From positions 1-64,000 of the forward strand of contig DEKX01000005.1 of the NCBI GenBank assembly GCA_002354095.1: DNA of 64,000 bases, written 5' to 3'. This DNA comes from Prevotella sp. UBA2711. Its GTDB lineage: Bacteria > Bacteroidota > Bacteroidia > Bacteroidales > Bacteroidaceae. The translations under genes and the position numbers were made by a program. A model generated the notes under the pieces. That model was given only the letters and a program-made list of their open reading frames with translations, searched no databases and had not been told where the DNA came from. The number at the start of each line of letters is the position of its first letter. The first letter of the stretch is position 1. Positions 32,842 through 42,063 of this stretch are shown piece by piece.

Positions 32842-32876
32842 GGTGAGTGGTATGAACCACTCACCCTGTTTTTTTT
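32842..32876. terminator. Bidirectional terminator
   Basis: GGTGAGTGGT (32842-32851) pairs perfectly with ACCACTCACC (32856-32865) around ATGA. CTGTTTTTTTT follows on + and AAACAAAAA precedes, so it can stop both the + amidase relic and the reverse amidohydrolase operon. Confidence 0.9.
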
Positions 32877-32889
32877 ATTATTCTGAGCG

Positions 32890-35112
32890 TTAGGCTTTAT
32901 AGACTTCCTCACCGTCCACGATGGTGGCTATGATATTGGCCTGAGCCACCTTCTCGATGTCATCATGCAGGAAGTCGCAGTCGTAAACGGTCATGTTGGC
33001 AATCTTGCCGAACTCGATGGAACCGAGACGATGCTCCTGATGGAACAAACGTGCTACGTTGATGGTCATGGCACGCAACGACTGCTCGCGAGTGATAGCC
33101 TCCTTGAGATTGCGCGGACTGGTGACACCGCCAAGCACAAACTTAGGATAGTCGCGCTTTTCTGCCGTATAAACGCTGAGTTTAATATCCATCATCGGTG
33201 AAACAGGATAGTCGGAATGGAACACGGTGGTAGCACCTGCATCAAAGAACGACTTGATGGGGTAAGCCTGATCAGTCAACTCCTGCCCTACGTAGCCCAC
33301 TTCCTGTTCGTACATACCAGGAGCCTTCGGTGTCCACAGCGGCGGTACTGCCGGTACGGAGCCCGTGGCAGCCATACGACGCACATCCTCGTCGGTGACG
33401 AAGTGCAGATGCGCCAGCACGTTGCGCTGGTCGAGATTGCCGGTAATCTTCTCTGCGTCCTCGATACAGCCCAGCATATAGTGGGTAGCACCACCACCCT
33501 CAGAATGAACGTGTACGGACATGCCTTCCTTATCAGCCTCTACAATCAGCTGCACCATCTTGTCGTGGTCGTTGAAGCGCTCAGCACCGTGGTAGCCCGG
33601 GGTATCCAGATAATCCTGGTTCTGCCAACCCGTATGCGCCTCGGTGACGCCATCGAGGAATGCCTTAGCACCGATGATATTGAAATACTCGCCACTCATC
33701 TGCGCACGCTGGGCAGCAATGCGGGCTATCTCAGCCTTGGGGTCGGCTATATTGTCAGTCACATACATCCATGCATAGGTGCGCAACTTCAACTTGCCTT
33801 CCTGCTGCAGTTCGTAATAGGCCTGAGGAGCATCACGATGCACCACCTCAACACCGGCATCACCAACAGCAGTAAAGCCTGACTTGAAGGCGATGTCTTG
33901 CCAAGCCAGCAGATATTCCTTGATGTCCTCCACCGAAGTGGGCAGTTTCGGTACTATCTCGAACACAGGACCCTCGCAGATGTAGCCGTCGGGGTTGCCG
34001 TCCTTATCTACGTGTACCAGGTCGTAACCCCATTTCCTGGCATACTCCGCATCGATGCCAGCCCACTCCATCGCCTTGGTATTGAGCAGCATGGAGTGTC
34101 CACCGCCCGTCTGCATGATGAGCGGCTTGTCAGAGCAGATTTCGTCCAGATAGGTTTTGCTGACGTATTCATCATTCTCCACCCATCCGGCAGCCAGATA
34201 GAAGTCGCGCTGTGGGTTCTTCGCAATGAACTCCTTGATGACTTCGCGGTATTTGGGATAGTTCGAGAAACCAGCCTTCGTCAGGTCAGCCTGTCCGATG
34301 GCACGGTAGCCAGCCAGATGACCGTGACAGTGTGACTCCAGGAATCCCGGGTAGATAAAGTTCTCGCCATAGTCCAGTACGGGTGTGTCCTTATCTACCA
34401 ACTTTCTTGCCTCTTCGGCGCTGCCGATATAGGCGAAGACACCGTCCTTCACTATGGCAGCCTTGGCAAAGGGCTTTCTTTCGTCCATCGTAATGATGTT
34501 GCCAAGAATAAGGGTTTGTTTCATTGTTTCTTCAGTTGTGTTATTGGTAACTTTGATATCTTTCTCTTTGATAAAGCATGCCACCAGCCCGTAGGTGATG
34601 GTGGGTCGAATCCATATCTCGGTGAGGAGATAGCTGGTGTACTCATCGACAGGCTCGAAAAACATGAGGTCGATGTTATAGAGTATGGCAATGAGCGCAT
34701 CAACACCGAAGATAAGCCATAGGTTTCCCTTCGTATAGGTTTTCCATTCGCGGCGTGCAAAATAGTAGGTGAGCATACAGAGCAGTATCACCGCTAGTAT
34801 GAAGCATGCCGAGCGCATGGGGAAGCTGGCCAAGGGTGGCGGACAGAGTATGTCGCGCAGCAGCACCGTCATGCCTATGGATATGGAGCACCAATAGTTG
34901 AACTGGCGGGCAGTGATGCGGATGTCGTAGAAGAACATCCAAATCATCACCAGGCAGGCAATGTAGAAGGCATTAAGCACCAACTCAGGCCATGTTTCGC
35001 TGAGTCCGAAAAGGAAAATACCGTATAGCATTACTCCCACCGAGAGTGTGCCGCCGATTGCGGTAATCAAGACGTCCGCAATCTTCACTCTTTTCGTGAA
35101 TCTTGTATGCAT
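32890..35112 (-). CDS. YtcJ-like amidohydrolase with N-terminal membrane domain
   Basis: A 740-residue protein. Residues 1-182 form about five or six membrane segments. From M197 (MKQTLILGNIITMDE) a complete YtcJ-type metal-dependent amidohydrolase follows, with SHCHGHLAG (H261, H263), HVHSEGGGA, LAHLHFV and VFHSDYPVSP. YtcJ relatives hydrolyse amides or formyl groups; the substrate here is unknown. An internal start at 34524 could give a soluble form. The fusion keeps one frame, so it appears genuine. It lies 4 bases after pfkA. Confidence 0.82.
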   Translation of the reverse strand: MHTRFTKRVKIADVLITAIGGTLSVGVMLYGIFLFGLSETWPELVLNAFYIACLVMIWMFFYDIRITARQFNYWCSISIGMTVLLRDILCPPPLASFPMRSACFILAVILLCMLTYYFARREWKTYTKGNLWLIFGVDALIAILYNIDLMFFEPVDEYTSYLLTEIWIRPTITYGLVACFIKEKDIKVTNNTTEETMKQTLILGNIITMDERKPFAKAAIVKDGVFAYIGSAEEARKLVDKDTPVLDYGENFIYPGFLESHCHGHLAGYRAIGQADLTKAGFSNYPKYREVIKEFIAKNPQRDFYLAAGWVENDEYVSKTYLDEICSDKPLIMQTGGGHSMLLNTKAMEWAGIDAEYARKWGYDLVHVDKDGNPDGYICEGPVFEIVPKLPTSVEDIKEYLLAWQDIAFKSGFTAVGDAGVEVVHRDAPQAYYELQQEGKLKLRTYAWMYVTDNIADPKAEIARIAAQRAQMSGEYFNIIGAKAFLDGVTEAHTGWQNQDYLDTPGYHGAERFNDHDKMVQLIVEADKEGMSVHVHSEGGGATHYMLGCIEDAEKITGNLDQRNVLAHLHFVTDEDVRRMAATGSVPAVPPLWTPKAPGMYEQEVGYVGQELTDQAYPIKSFFDAGATTVFHSDYPVSPMMDIKLSVYTAEKRDYPKFVLGGVTSPRNLKEAITREQSLRAMTINVARLFHQEHRLGSIEFGKIANMTVYDCDFLHDDIEKVAQANIIATIVDGEEVYKA

Positions 35113-35116
35113 AGAA

Positions 35117-36094
35117 TCAAATGCTCAGTTCGTCGAGCACTTTGATGAGTTTCTTGTTGAAGGGCTTATCGGTGCGGATGCACTCAGAGAAGGGTACATA
35201 GACAACCTCGTTGTTACGCACACCCACCATGATGTTACGCTGTCCCTGCTTGATGGCCTCGATGGCACCGACACCCGTACGGGAAGCCAGGATGCGGTCG
35301 TGGGCTGACGGTGAACCGCCGCGCTGCAGGTGACCGAGAATAGACACACGAACATCGAACTCAGGGAACTCCTTCTTGACACGCTCAGCATAGTAAAGGG
35401 CACCACACTTCGGGCTCTCGGACACGATGACGATGCACGACTTCTTAGACTTACGGATGCCTCGACCCATGAACTGTGCCAGCTGGTCAACCTCGGTCAT
35501 CTCCTCGGGAATGATGGCAGCCTCGGCACCACAGGCAATGGCTGAATTCTGTGCCAGGAAACCGGCATCGCGCCCCATGACCTCAACAAAGAAAATGCGT
35601 TCGTGCGAATTTGCCGTATCGCGGATGCGGTCAACGCACTCCATGATGGTGTTCATCGTCGTATCGTAGCCAATGGTAGAATCGGTGCCGTAGAGGTCGT
35701 TATCAATAGTGCCAGGGAGACCGATGACAGGGAAGTCGAACTCCATACCGAAATTGCGGGCACCCGTGAGCGAACCGTTACCACCGATGACCACCAGTGC
35801 ATCAATCTTCTCGTTCTTACAAGTCTCGTAGGCCTTCTTCATACCGTCCATGGTCATGAACTCCTTGGAACGAGCCGTCTTCAGTATGGTACCGCCGCGC
35901 GTGATGATGCCCGATACGTCCTCGGTGGTGAACTTCTTCACCTCGCCCTTGATGAGTCCGTCGTAACCACGATAGATTCCCTTGATATGAAAACCGTTAT
36001 AAATACCTGCACGCGTGACGGCACGAATGGCTGCATTCATACCTGGTGCATCACCTCCTGATGTCAGGATACCGATTGTCTTAATTTTACTCAT
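35117..36094 (-). CDS. pfkA: 6-phosphofructokinase
   Basis: Phosphorylates fructose 6-phosphate. The 325-residue protein has GILTSGGDAPGMNAA near the N-terminus, the catalytic PGTIDNDLYGTD and RGGSPSAHDR. The motif that reads GGDGS in E. coli is GGNGS here, so the Mg-binding Asp103 is Asn; the glycine after it still argues for ATP rather than pyrophosphate. ATG 36094 (MSKIKTIGIL) is chosen over an in-frame ATG at 36127 that overlaps the antiporter gene 8 bases upstream. Confidence 0.92.
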   Translation of the reverse strand: MSKIKTIGILTSGGDAPGMNAAIRAVTRAGIYNGFHIKGIYRGYDGLIKGEVKKFTTEDVSGIITRGGTILKTARSKEFMTMDGMKKAYETCKNEKIDALVVIGGNGSLTGARNFGMEFDFPVIGLPGTIDNDLYGTDSTIGYDTTMNTIMECVDRIRDTANSHERIFFVEVMGRDAGFLAQNSAIACGAEAAIIPEEMTEVDQLAQFMGRGIRKSKKSCIVIVSESPKCGALYYAERVKKEFPEFDVRVSILGHLQRGGSPSAHDRILASRTGVGAIEAIKQGQRNIMVGVRNNEVVYVPFSECIRTDKPFNKKLIKVLDELSI

Positions 36095-36102
36095 AATATT
36101 AT

Positions 36103-37473
36103 TCAGATTAGGTTTATTTCCATCCATAATACCACCAGTCCCACCAGGAATCCGATGCAGACTTTAGGGGTAAGGTTCTTCAGATACCACCACAGGCGCA
36201 CGTGCTCCATCTTCATGAGCGCCAGTCCGCTGGTGGAGCCCACACACAACAGGGCACCTCCTACAGCCGTACAGTAGGCTATAATCTCCCAGTAGATGCC
36301 GTTGGTAGCCATATCGCCCACTTCAGCCACCTGATAGAGCATGATGTTGCTGACGGCTACCGTGAACGAATCAATGAGCGAACTCAGTACAGCCGACACG
36401 ATACCGGTGAGCCAGATGTTGTGAATATGATGGTCGAACCATGCGGCAATATCGCTGAACACGCCCGTTTCAGCCACTACACCCAGTCCCATCATGATAC
36501 CCATCACGAAGAGCATCTGCTGGATGGCACCATACTGAAGGGCACGCGGTATGCGGCGCTGTGCCATCTGGTCGGCATTCATCAAACGGCGGTTGAAGGC
36601 TTCGTTGACCACCCACAGCACACTCAGCACACACAGGGCACCGAGGAAGGGGGCCAACTTGGTGATGTTGTGGAAGGTGGGGATGAACCATAGTCCACCG
36701 ATGCCCACAATCAGCATCACGAAACGCTGCCAACGGTTCAGACGCGTATCGTCACCACGATAGGGCGACGTGCTCCATTCGCAATCCAGACGCTCAGGCA
36801 ACTGATAGTTAATCAGGACGGTAGGAATGACCCATGCCAGGATAGCCGGCAGTGCCAGATAAGCCGAGAAGTGGGTAGCCGTAACCGCACCGTCGCCCCA
36901 CAGAATCAGTCCGGTAGGGTCGCCGATAACGGTAAAGCATCCGCCACAGGTTGCCGCCAGTACGATGGCAGAACCTACCAACATGCGCTGGCGCCCACTC
37001 TGCACGATGTTATGCATGATGACCAACATCATCGTGGTGGTGGTCAGATTATCGAGATTGGCAGAAATGATAAACGTAGCCAGTGTAATGGTCCATAGCA
37101 GACGCTTGGAATTACGCGTACGAATCCACTCCGTAATGAAATCGAAGCAACCGTTGTTATTGAGCAGTTCGATGATGGACATCGTAGCCAACAGGAACAT
37201 GACGATGGCTGCCGCCCTGCCCACATACGTGAGGAAAATATGGTCGTAGATGAAGAACTTGACGGCATCGCTCGTCGGCTGGCTGCCAGCCAGATATTCC
37301 AAATACTCAGACGGATGTTGCTGCATCACGAAATCCGTACCGTAGCAGACATAGACCACCCACCCTGCCGTTCCTAAGAACATGGCGATGGCGGCTTTGT
37401 TAACTCCCGTTAGGTGACCCGTTGCTATCAGCAGGTATGCGGCTATTAGTAATATAACGATTATCAGTGTCAT
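36103..37473 (-). CDS. nhaD: NhaD-type Na+/H+ antiporter
   Basis: A 456-residue inner-membrane protein with about 12 hydrophobic segments, of the NhaD/ArsB-like ion transporter group. It has SANLDNLTTTTMM, GGCFTVIGDPTGLILWG and SSLIDSFTVAVSN, conserved in NhaD. It exports Na+ or Li+ in exchange for H+. The ATG at 37473 (MTLIIVILLIAAYLL) is preferred over an in-frame start at 37500. It forms an operon with pfkA and the amidohydrolase. Confidence 0.88.
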   Translation of the reverse strand: MTLIIVILLIAAYLLIATGHLTGVNKAAIAMFLGTAGWVVYVCYGTDFVMQQHPSEYLEYLAGSQPTSDAVKFFIYDHIFLTYVGRAAAIVMFLLATMSIIELLNNNGCFDFITEWIRTRNSKRLLWTITLATFIISANLDNLTTTTMMLVIMHNIVQSGRQRMLVGSAIVLAATCGGCFTVIGDPTGLILWGDGAVTATHFSAYLALPAILAWVIPTVLINYQLPERLDCEWSTSPYRGDDTRLNRWQRFVMLIVGIGGLWFIPTFHNITKLAPFLGALCVLSVLWVVNEAFNRRLMNADQMAQRRIPRALQYGAIQQMLFVMGIMMGLGVVAETGVFSDIAAWFDHHIHNIWLTGIVSAVLSSLIDSFTVAVSNIMLYQVAEVGDMATNGIYWEIIAYCTAVGGALLCVGSTSGLALMKMEHVRLWWYLKNLTPKVCIGFLVGLVVLWMEINLI

Positions 37474-37548
37474 GCGACAGAAAAATTGGTTTCCGACCAC
37501 AAAGGTAGAAAAAATCTTGCAAACGACAAGGTTTTACGACTGATTTTT

Positions 37549-38310
37549 TCAATCTCTATCCTCTAAGACGCGAAATTTGGAACGCCGGCGCTGCAGTTCG
37601 GGAAGTGAGACTTCCACCTGCAAAGCCTCAGTCACATCGGTATGACAATGACCGAGGGTGCAACCAATGGCATCGACCACGCAACTGGCTCCGAGGTAAT
37701 GAGAATACTCATCATCCCCCACCCGATTGACACCCACCAGATAGGCTTGGTTCTCGATAGCCCGGGCCCGGGTGAGAATCTGCCAAGCCGACTGGCGCGA
37801 CTGGGGCCAATTGGCCACCACCACCATCATATCGAAATCGCGCTCGGCGGAATAACGGCTCCAACAGGGGAAACGCAAGTCGTAACAGGTCAACAGCAGG
37901 ATGCGGAAACCTTCGTACTCAACCATCGTATGTTCTTGTCCTGCCGTGTAGTAACGGTCTTCACCCCCATAGGTGAAGAGATGATGCTTGTCGTAAAAGA
38001 CTTCCCGGTGATGACGCCCGTCCACGAAATAATGGCGGTTGCGATAGCTGCCGTCAGCCAGACGGACAGCCAGACTGCCACAGACGGCACACTGCTGACG
38101 CTCAGCCACCTCACGCATCCACCGCAATGCCACATTATCGTCAACGGCATGGGCAATGCCTTCGGGCTTGGTGGCAAATCCCGTGCTCCACATTTCAGGC
38201 AACACGTATAAGTCGGACGCTCCCACAGAAGCCATCAGCGCCTCAGCCCTACGGATATTCTCCTCAGGCTCGCCCCATGCAATATCGGTCTGTAGAAGGG
38301 CTACTTTCAT
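37549..38310 (-). CDS. Nitrilase-family omega-amidase
   Basis: A 253-residue carbon-nitrogen hydrolase, likely a YafV/Nit2-type omega-amidase that deaminates alpha-ketoglutaramate or alpha-ketosuccinamate. The Glu-Lys-Cys triad is visible as LPEMWSTGF (E39), FYDKHHLF (K108) and LLTCYDLRFP (C142). It ends 2 bases after ugd's stop region, so it is probably co-transcribed with ugd. The substrate is inferred from family resemblance. Confidence 0.87.
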   Translation of the reverse strand: MKVALLQTDIAWGEPEENIRRAEALMASVGASDLYVLPEMWSTGFATKPEGIAHAVDDNVALRWMREVAERQQCAVCGSLAVRLADGSYRNRHYFVDGRHHREVFYDKHHLFTYGGEDRYYTAGQEHTMVEYEGFRILLLTCYDLRFPCWSRYSAERDFDMMVVVANWPQSRQSAWQILTRARAIENQAYLVGVNRVGDDEYSHYLGASCVVDAIGCTLGHCHTDVTEALQVEVSLPELQRRRSKFRVLEDRD

Positions 38311-38312
38311 GC

Positions 38313-39629
38313 TTATTTACCGATGCAATGATATTCGAATCCGTTTTCTGCAAGTTCCTCGGTGTCAAAGATATTACGACCGTCGATGACCAAAGGACGC
38401 TTCATCGCCTTCTTGATGACGCCCCAGGTAGGCAGGCGGAACTCTTTCCATTCCGTGAGCAGCAACAGGGCATCGGCATCCAGTACGGCATCGTACATAT
38501 CGCGACAATACGTTATGCTGTCGCCTACGCGACGTTTACACTCGTCCATAGCCACAGGGTCGTAGGCTCGGATGGTGCAACCGGCATCCAACAGCAGCTT
38601 AATCATCACCAGTGCCGTAGATTCGCGCATATCGTCGGTTTCGGGCTTGAACGACAAGCCCCACATGGCAACGGTCTTGCCCTTGAGAGGTTCGTCACCG
38701 TAAGCCTTCCGGAGTTTCTCAAAGAGAATAGACTTCTGTTTCTCGTTGACACGCTCAACAGCCTTCAGCACCTCCATGGAGTAACCGTTCTGGTCGGCAG
38801 TCTTGATGAGTGCCTTCACATCCTTGGGGAAACAACTGCCACCATAGCCGCAACCGGCATACAGGAACTTACGCCCGATGCGGGTGTCGGCTCCTATACC
38901 TGCGCGTACCATATTAACATCAGCACCCACACGCTCACAAAGATTGGCAATATCGTTCATGAACGAGATACGGGTGGCCAACATGGAATTGGCAGCATAT
39001 TTCGTCATCTCGGCAGAAGGGATATCCATGAAGATGACACGGAAATTATTGAGCAGGAAAGGCTTGTAGAGCTTGGTGAGCACCTTCTTGGCATGTTCGC
39101 TCTCCACACCTACGACCACACGGTCGGGCGACATGAAGTCCTTGATGGCATTACCCTCCTTGAGAAATTCGGGATTGGAAGCCACATCGAACTCGATATC
39201 CACCCCACGCTTCTGCAACTCCTCCTCGATAGCGTGACGCACCTTTTTGGCAGTTCCAACAGGAACGGTCGATTTGGTGACCACCACCACGTAATGGTTC
39301 AGATGCTGACCGATGGTGCGAGCCACCTGCAACACATATTTCAAATCGGCTGAGCCATCCTCGTCAGGAGGTGTACCCACAGCCGAGAACACAATCTGCA
39401 CGTCGTCGAGAATAGATGCCAGGTCGGTAGTAAAATGCAACCGACCGGCAGCATAGTTCTTCTTCACCAACTCGTCGAGCCCCGGCTCATAGATGGGAAT
39501 ATCGCCGTTCTTGAGGCGTTCTATCTTATTGGCATCCACATCCACACAAGTCACATTAGCACCTGTATCGGCAAAACATGTGCCCGATACGAGTCCTACA
39601 TATCCCGTTCCAACAATTGCTATATTCAT
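38313..39629 (-). CDS. ugd: UDP-glucose 6-dehydrogenase
   Basis: Oxidises UDP-glucose to UDP-glucuronate with NAD+, supplying capsule and LPS sugars. The 438-residue protein has the Rossmann motif VGTGYVGLVSG (6-16), KSTVPVGT (119-126) and the catalytic cysteine in GCGYGGSCFPKD (C266). It lies 27 bases downstream of rfbC in the same direction, so the two nucleotide-sugar genes probably share a transcript. Confidence 0.95.
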   Translation of the reverse strand: MNIAIVGTGYVGLVSGTCFADTGANVTCVDVDANKIERLKNGDIPIYEPGLDELVKKNYAAGRLHFTTDLASILDDVQIVFSAVGTPPDEDGSADLKYVLQVARTIGQHLNHYVVVVTKSTVPVGTAKKVRHAIEEELQKRGVDIEFDVASNPEFLKEGNAIKDFMSPDRVVVGVESEHAKKVLTKLYKPFLLNNFRVIFMDIPSAEMTKYAANSMLATRISFMNDIANLCERVGADVNMVRAGIGADTRIGRKFLYAGCGYGGSCFPKDVKALIKTADQNGYSMEVLKAVERVNEKQKSILFEKLRKAYGDEPLKGKTVAMWGLSFKPETDDMRESTALVMIKLLLDAGCTIRAYDPVAMDECKRRVGDSITYCRDMYDAVLDADALLLLTEWKEFRLPTWGVIKKAMKRPLVIDGRNIFDTEELAENGFEYHCIGK

Positions 39630-39656
39630 AATTATATAATATTGATATTCAAATGA

Positions 39657-40205
39657 TTAATCAAAAAGCTCTGCATCTTTCATGGAAGGCAGTTTCAGGT
39701 CTTTCTCACTGGTCAGAATCCCGTCGGCAGTGACGGGCCACTGGATATTCAAATCGGGATCGTCCCAACGGATGCCGCCATCAGCCTGAGGCGCATAGGG
39801 ATTGTCCACTTTATAAGTGAAAACAGCCTCATCGCTCAATACCAGGAAGCCGTGAGCGAAACCACGGGGAATAAAGAGCTGGCGCTTATTTTCGTCGCTC
39901 AATTCAGCCATGACGTATTTGCCAAAGGTAGGACTGCTTCTGCGACAGTCAACAGCCACATCCAGCACACGCCCCTTGATGACGCGCACCAACTTAGCCT
40001 GCGATGCATCGCCCTTCTGGAAATGCAGTCCACGAAGCACACCCTTGCTCGACTTTGACTCGTTGTCCTGCACAAATTCTACAGGCCCCACTTTCTCGTT
40101 GAACTCAGCCTGTTTCCAAGCCTCGAAGAAATAGCCGCGAGCATCGTTAAACACACGTGGCTCAATGATATATACGCCTTTGATTTCAGTTTCCTTGTAT
40201 TCCAT
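39657..40205 (-). CDS. rfbC: dTDP-4-dehydrorhamnose 3,5-epimerase
   Basis: Third step of dTDP-L-rhamnose synthesis. The 182-residue cupin has FVQDNESKSSKGVLRGLHFQKG with the catalytic His, the conserved KLVRVIKGRVLDVAVD and FIPRGFAHGFLVLSD. ATG 40205 (MEYKETEIKGVYII) is chosen over 40226, which lies in the promoter. No rfbA, B or D lies in the window. Confidence 0.94.
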   Translation of the reverse strand: MEYKETEIKGVYIIEPRVFNDARGYFFEAWKQAEFNEKVGPVEFVQDNESKSSKGVLRGLHFQKGDASQAKLVRVIKGRVLDVAVDCRRSSPTFGKYVMAELSDENKRQLFIPRGFAHGFLVLSDEAVFTYKVDNPYAPQADGGIRWDDPDLNIQWPVTADGILTSEKDLKLPSMKDAELFD

Positions 40206-40223
40206 TACGAATAAACGTTTGTG

Positions 40224-40254
40224 CAAAAGTAGTAATTATTTGTCGTAAAACAAA
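40224..40254 (-). promoter_or_regulatory. rfbC promoter
   Basis: On the minus strand TACTTTTG (40224-40231) and TTTG (CAAA at 40251-40254) are spaced by 19. Transcription should start near 40220, 15 bases before the ATG. Confidence 0.7.
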
Positions 40255-40291
40255 AAGTTTTCCTTTTTTTTCACTTTAAAACAAAAAATCC

Positions 40292-40322
40292 TTGCAGGTT
40301 TCCAAAAAAATATCTATTTTTG
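40292..40322 (+). promoter_or_regulatory. Promoter of the HU/SPOR gene
   Basis: TTG at 40292-40294 and TATTTTTG at 40315-40322 are spaced by 20. With the usual geometry transcription begins at about 40326, practically at the GTG start at 40327. Confidence 0.7.
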
Positions 40323-40326
40323 CACT

Positions 40327-41433
40327 GTGATTGAATTAGCTAGACATCTGGAAATACTCCTACTGAGTAACGACTGTGTGACAGTGCCCGACTTCGGAGG
40401 CTTCGTTGCACACTACGTTCCAGCCCGTGTGGACGAGGCTGACGGGATGTTTCTTCCCCCTATGCGAACCATTGGATTCAACCCCCAACTGAAGATGAAC
40501 GATTCGCTGCTGGCCCAGTCGTATGTAGAAGCCTACGACATCAGCTACCCCGAGGCGCTCAGACGCATAGAGCAGGATGTGGAGGAAATCAGGAAAAAGG
40601 TATTGCACGAAGGGGCTTGTCTTCTGGACGGAATCGGCACACTGACATCGAACGATGAAGGAAACTATAGCTTCGAGCCCTATGAGGCGGGACTGCTCAC
40701 CCCCTCGCTCTACGGACTGACATCCTACGAATTCAGCACACTAAAAGGGGCAAGTGCTACGCCACCAAAGCCCGCTGAAACCGCCCAGATAAAAACGACG
40801 GAAGAGACCGTTGTCATGGAGGAGGAGGAAGAAAACATCTCCAAGAAACCACTGATAGAACTGATGGACGATGAGGACGATGCCGACAGCGCCATACATA
40901 TCAAGATGTCGTGGATTCGCAATGCGGTAGCCGTTGCAGCTGCTATCGTGCTTTTCTTCCTGATGTCCAGTCCTGTGGCTAACAGCAATTTGGAATCGCA
41001 GACCATGAGTGCCCTCAAGCAGACTTTCTTCCACAAGATGATGCCTAAGGACACCAATATGACTCCTGCTACCCCCGTCATTGCTCCAAAAGAAACAGAC
41101 AGCAAAGTGGAGGCAAAAGTGGACTCGCAGAAAACAGTACCCGCAGTGAAGCCTGCACCGGCACCTAAGCAGGAAACAGCCAAGACCGACAACAGCAATC
41201 CCTACTGTCTGGTATTGGCGAGTCAGGTGAAACGTTCCAATGCCGAACTCTTTGCCAATAAACTGAAGGAGCGAGGTTTCAAGGATACGGAAATCAATGT
41301 TCACAATGGTGTCGTACGCGTGGTGTATGGACATTTTAAATCGGAGAGCGATGCCTATAAAGAACTTTTGAAATTGCACTTTGAGGAGGATTTCGAAGAG
41401 GCATGGGTCTATAAACGGAAAACAGAAGGATGA
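40327..41433 (+). CDS. HU-CCDC81/SPOR-domain protein
   Basis: A 368-residue protein. About 1-130 match the Bacteroidetes HU-CCDC81 domains (MIELARHLEILLLSNDCVTV, PDFGGFVAHY). An acidic linker leads to one membrane segment at about 197-217. The C-terminal SPOR domain (about 291-364, YCLVLASQVKRSNAE) binds denuded peptidoglycan. HU-type domains here may bind proteins rather than DNA. The start is GTG, as the next Met lies inside the domain. It overlaps the FHA gene by 4 bases. Confidence 0.87.
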   Translation: MIELARHLEILLLSNDCVTVPDFGGFVAHYVPARVDEADGMFLPPMRTIGFNPQLKMNDSLLAQSYVEAYDISYPEALRRIEQDVEEIRKKVLHEGACLLDGIGTLTSNDEGNYSFEPYEAGLLTPSLYGLTSYEFSTLKGASATPPKPAETAQIKTTEETVVMEEEEENISKKPLIELMDDEDDADSAIHIKMSWIRNAVAVAAAIVLFFLMSSPVANSNLESQTMSALKQTFFHKMMPKDTNMTPATPVIAPKETDSKVEAKVDSQKTVPAVKPAPAPKQETAKTDNSNPYCLVLASQVKRSNAELFANKLKERGFKDTEINVHNGVVRVVYGHFKSESDAYKELLKLHFEEDFEEAWVYKRKTEG

Positions 41434-41963
41434 AACGCGTACGTTGCCCTAAATGCGATACCTTTATCATATTCGACGAGACCAAGTATGAACCTGGTCA
41501 GTCGTTGGTGTTCCAGTGCAACGAGTGTGGAAAGCAGTTTGGCATCCGTATTGGTGTATTGAAACTGAGAGACACCCAGAAGGAAGAGAACAGCAAGACA
41601 CAGATATCATCAGAAGAGGCAGAATACGGGTGTATTGTGGTCATTGAAAATGTTTTCCATTTCAAGCAGGAAATTCCCCTCCGTATGGGTGATAATGTGA
41701 TTGGCAAATACCAGAAGGGAAATCCAATAAACACCCCCTTCGAAACAGTTGACCCCAGTGTTGACCTCAACCACTGTACGCTCAATGTGAGCCGTAACAA
41801 ACGGGGAGAGCTCATCTACACTTTGAGCGACAACAACAGCAATACGGGAACCTTCGTTGACAATGTGGAGTTGCAGCCCCGTGAGCGACGCAGAATAGAA
41901 GATGGAACTCTTTTTACATTAGGAGCCACCAGTATTATCCTCAAATTGACTCCCAATAGCTGA
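41430..41963 (+). CDS. Zinc-ribbon FHA protein
   Basis: A 177-residue cytoplasmic protein. The N-terminal zinc ribbon has C6-C9 and C30-C33. A linker leads to an FHA phosphothreonine-binding domain (about 68-173) with MGDNVIGKY, NHCTLNVSR and SNTGTFVDNVEL. No kinase gene is near, so its phosphorylated partner is unknown. ATGA overlap with the SPOR gene suggests a joint envelope role. Confidence 0.88.
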   Translation: MKRVRCPKCDTFIIFDETKYEPGQSLVFQCNECGKQFGIRIGVLKLRDTQKEENSKTQISSEEAEYGCIVVIENVFHFKQEIPLRMGDNVIGKYQKGNPINTPFETVDPSVDLNHCTLNVSRNKRGELIYTLSDNNSNTGTFVDNVELQPRERRRIEDGTLFTLGATSIILKLTPNS

Positions 41964-41992
41964 TTCTTGATTTTTCTTTTTATGTTTTTGCT

Positions 41993-42031
41993 GATTACCT
42001 TTGGTAATCTGAGATTTTTTGTGTAATTTTG
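41993..42031 (+). promoter_or_regulatory. FHA-gene hairpin overlapping the purU promoter
   Basis: GATTACC (41993-41999) pairs perfectly with GGTAATC (42003-42009); a T-rich run follows. The -33 TTTG (42000-42003) occupies the loop. TAATTTTG at 42024-42031 is the -7 box, 20 bases on. Confidence 0.7.
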
Positions 42032-42063
42032 CACGTTAAATAACAACAAAGCAAAAAACAAAA

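Noticed and set aside
23174..32880. Integrative island using the tRNA-Arg 3' end as attachment site
   Set aside because: I found no integrase and no second copy of the tRNA 3' end downstream, so site-specific integration is not supported although the region looks acquired.
38127..39353. A 408-codon open frame on + opposite the nitrilase and ugd genes
   Set aside because: It is the mirror of strongly conserved reverse genes; the translation has no recognisable domain and follows the codon structure of ugd.
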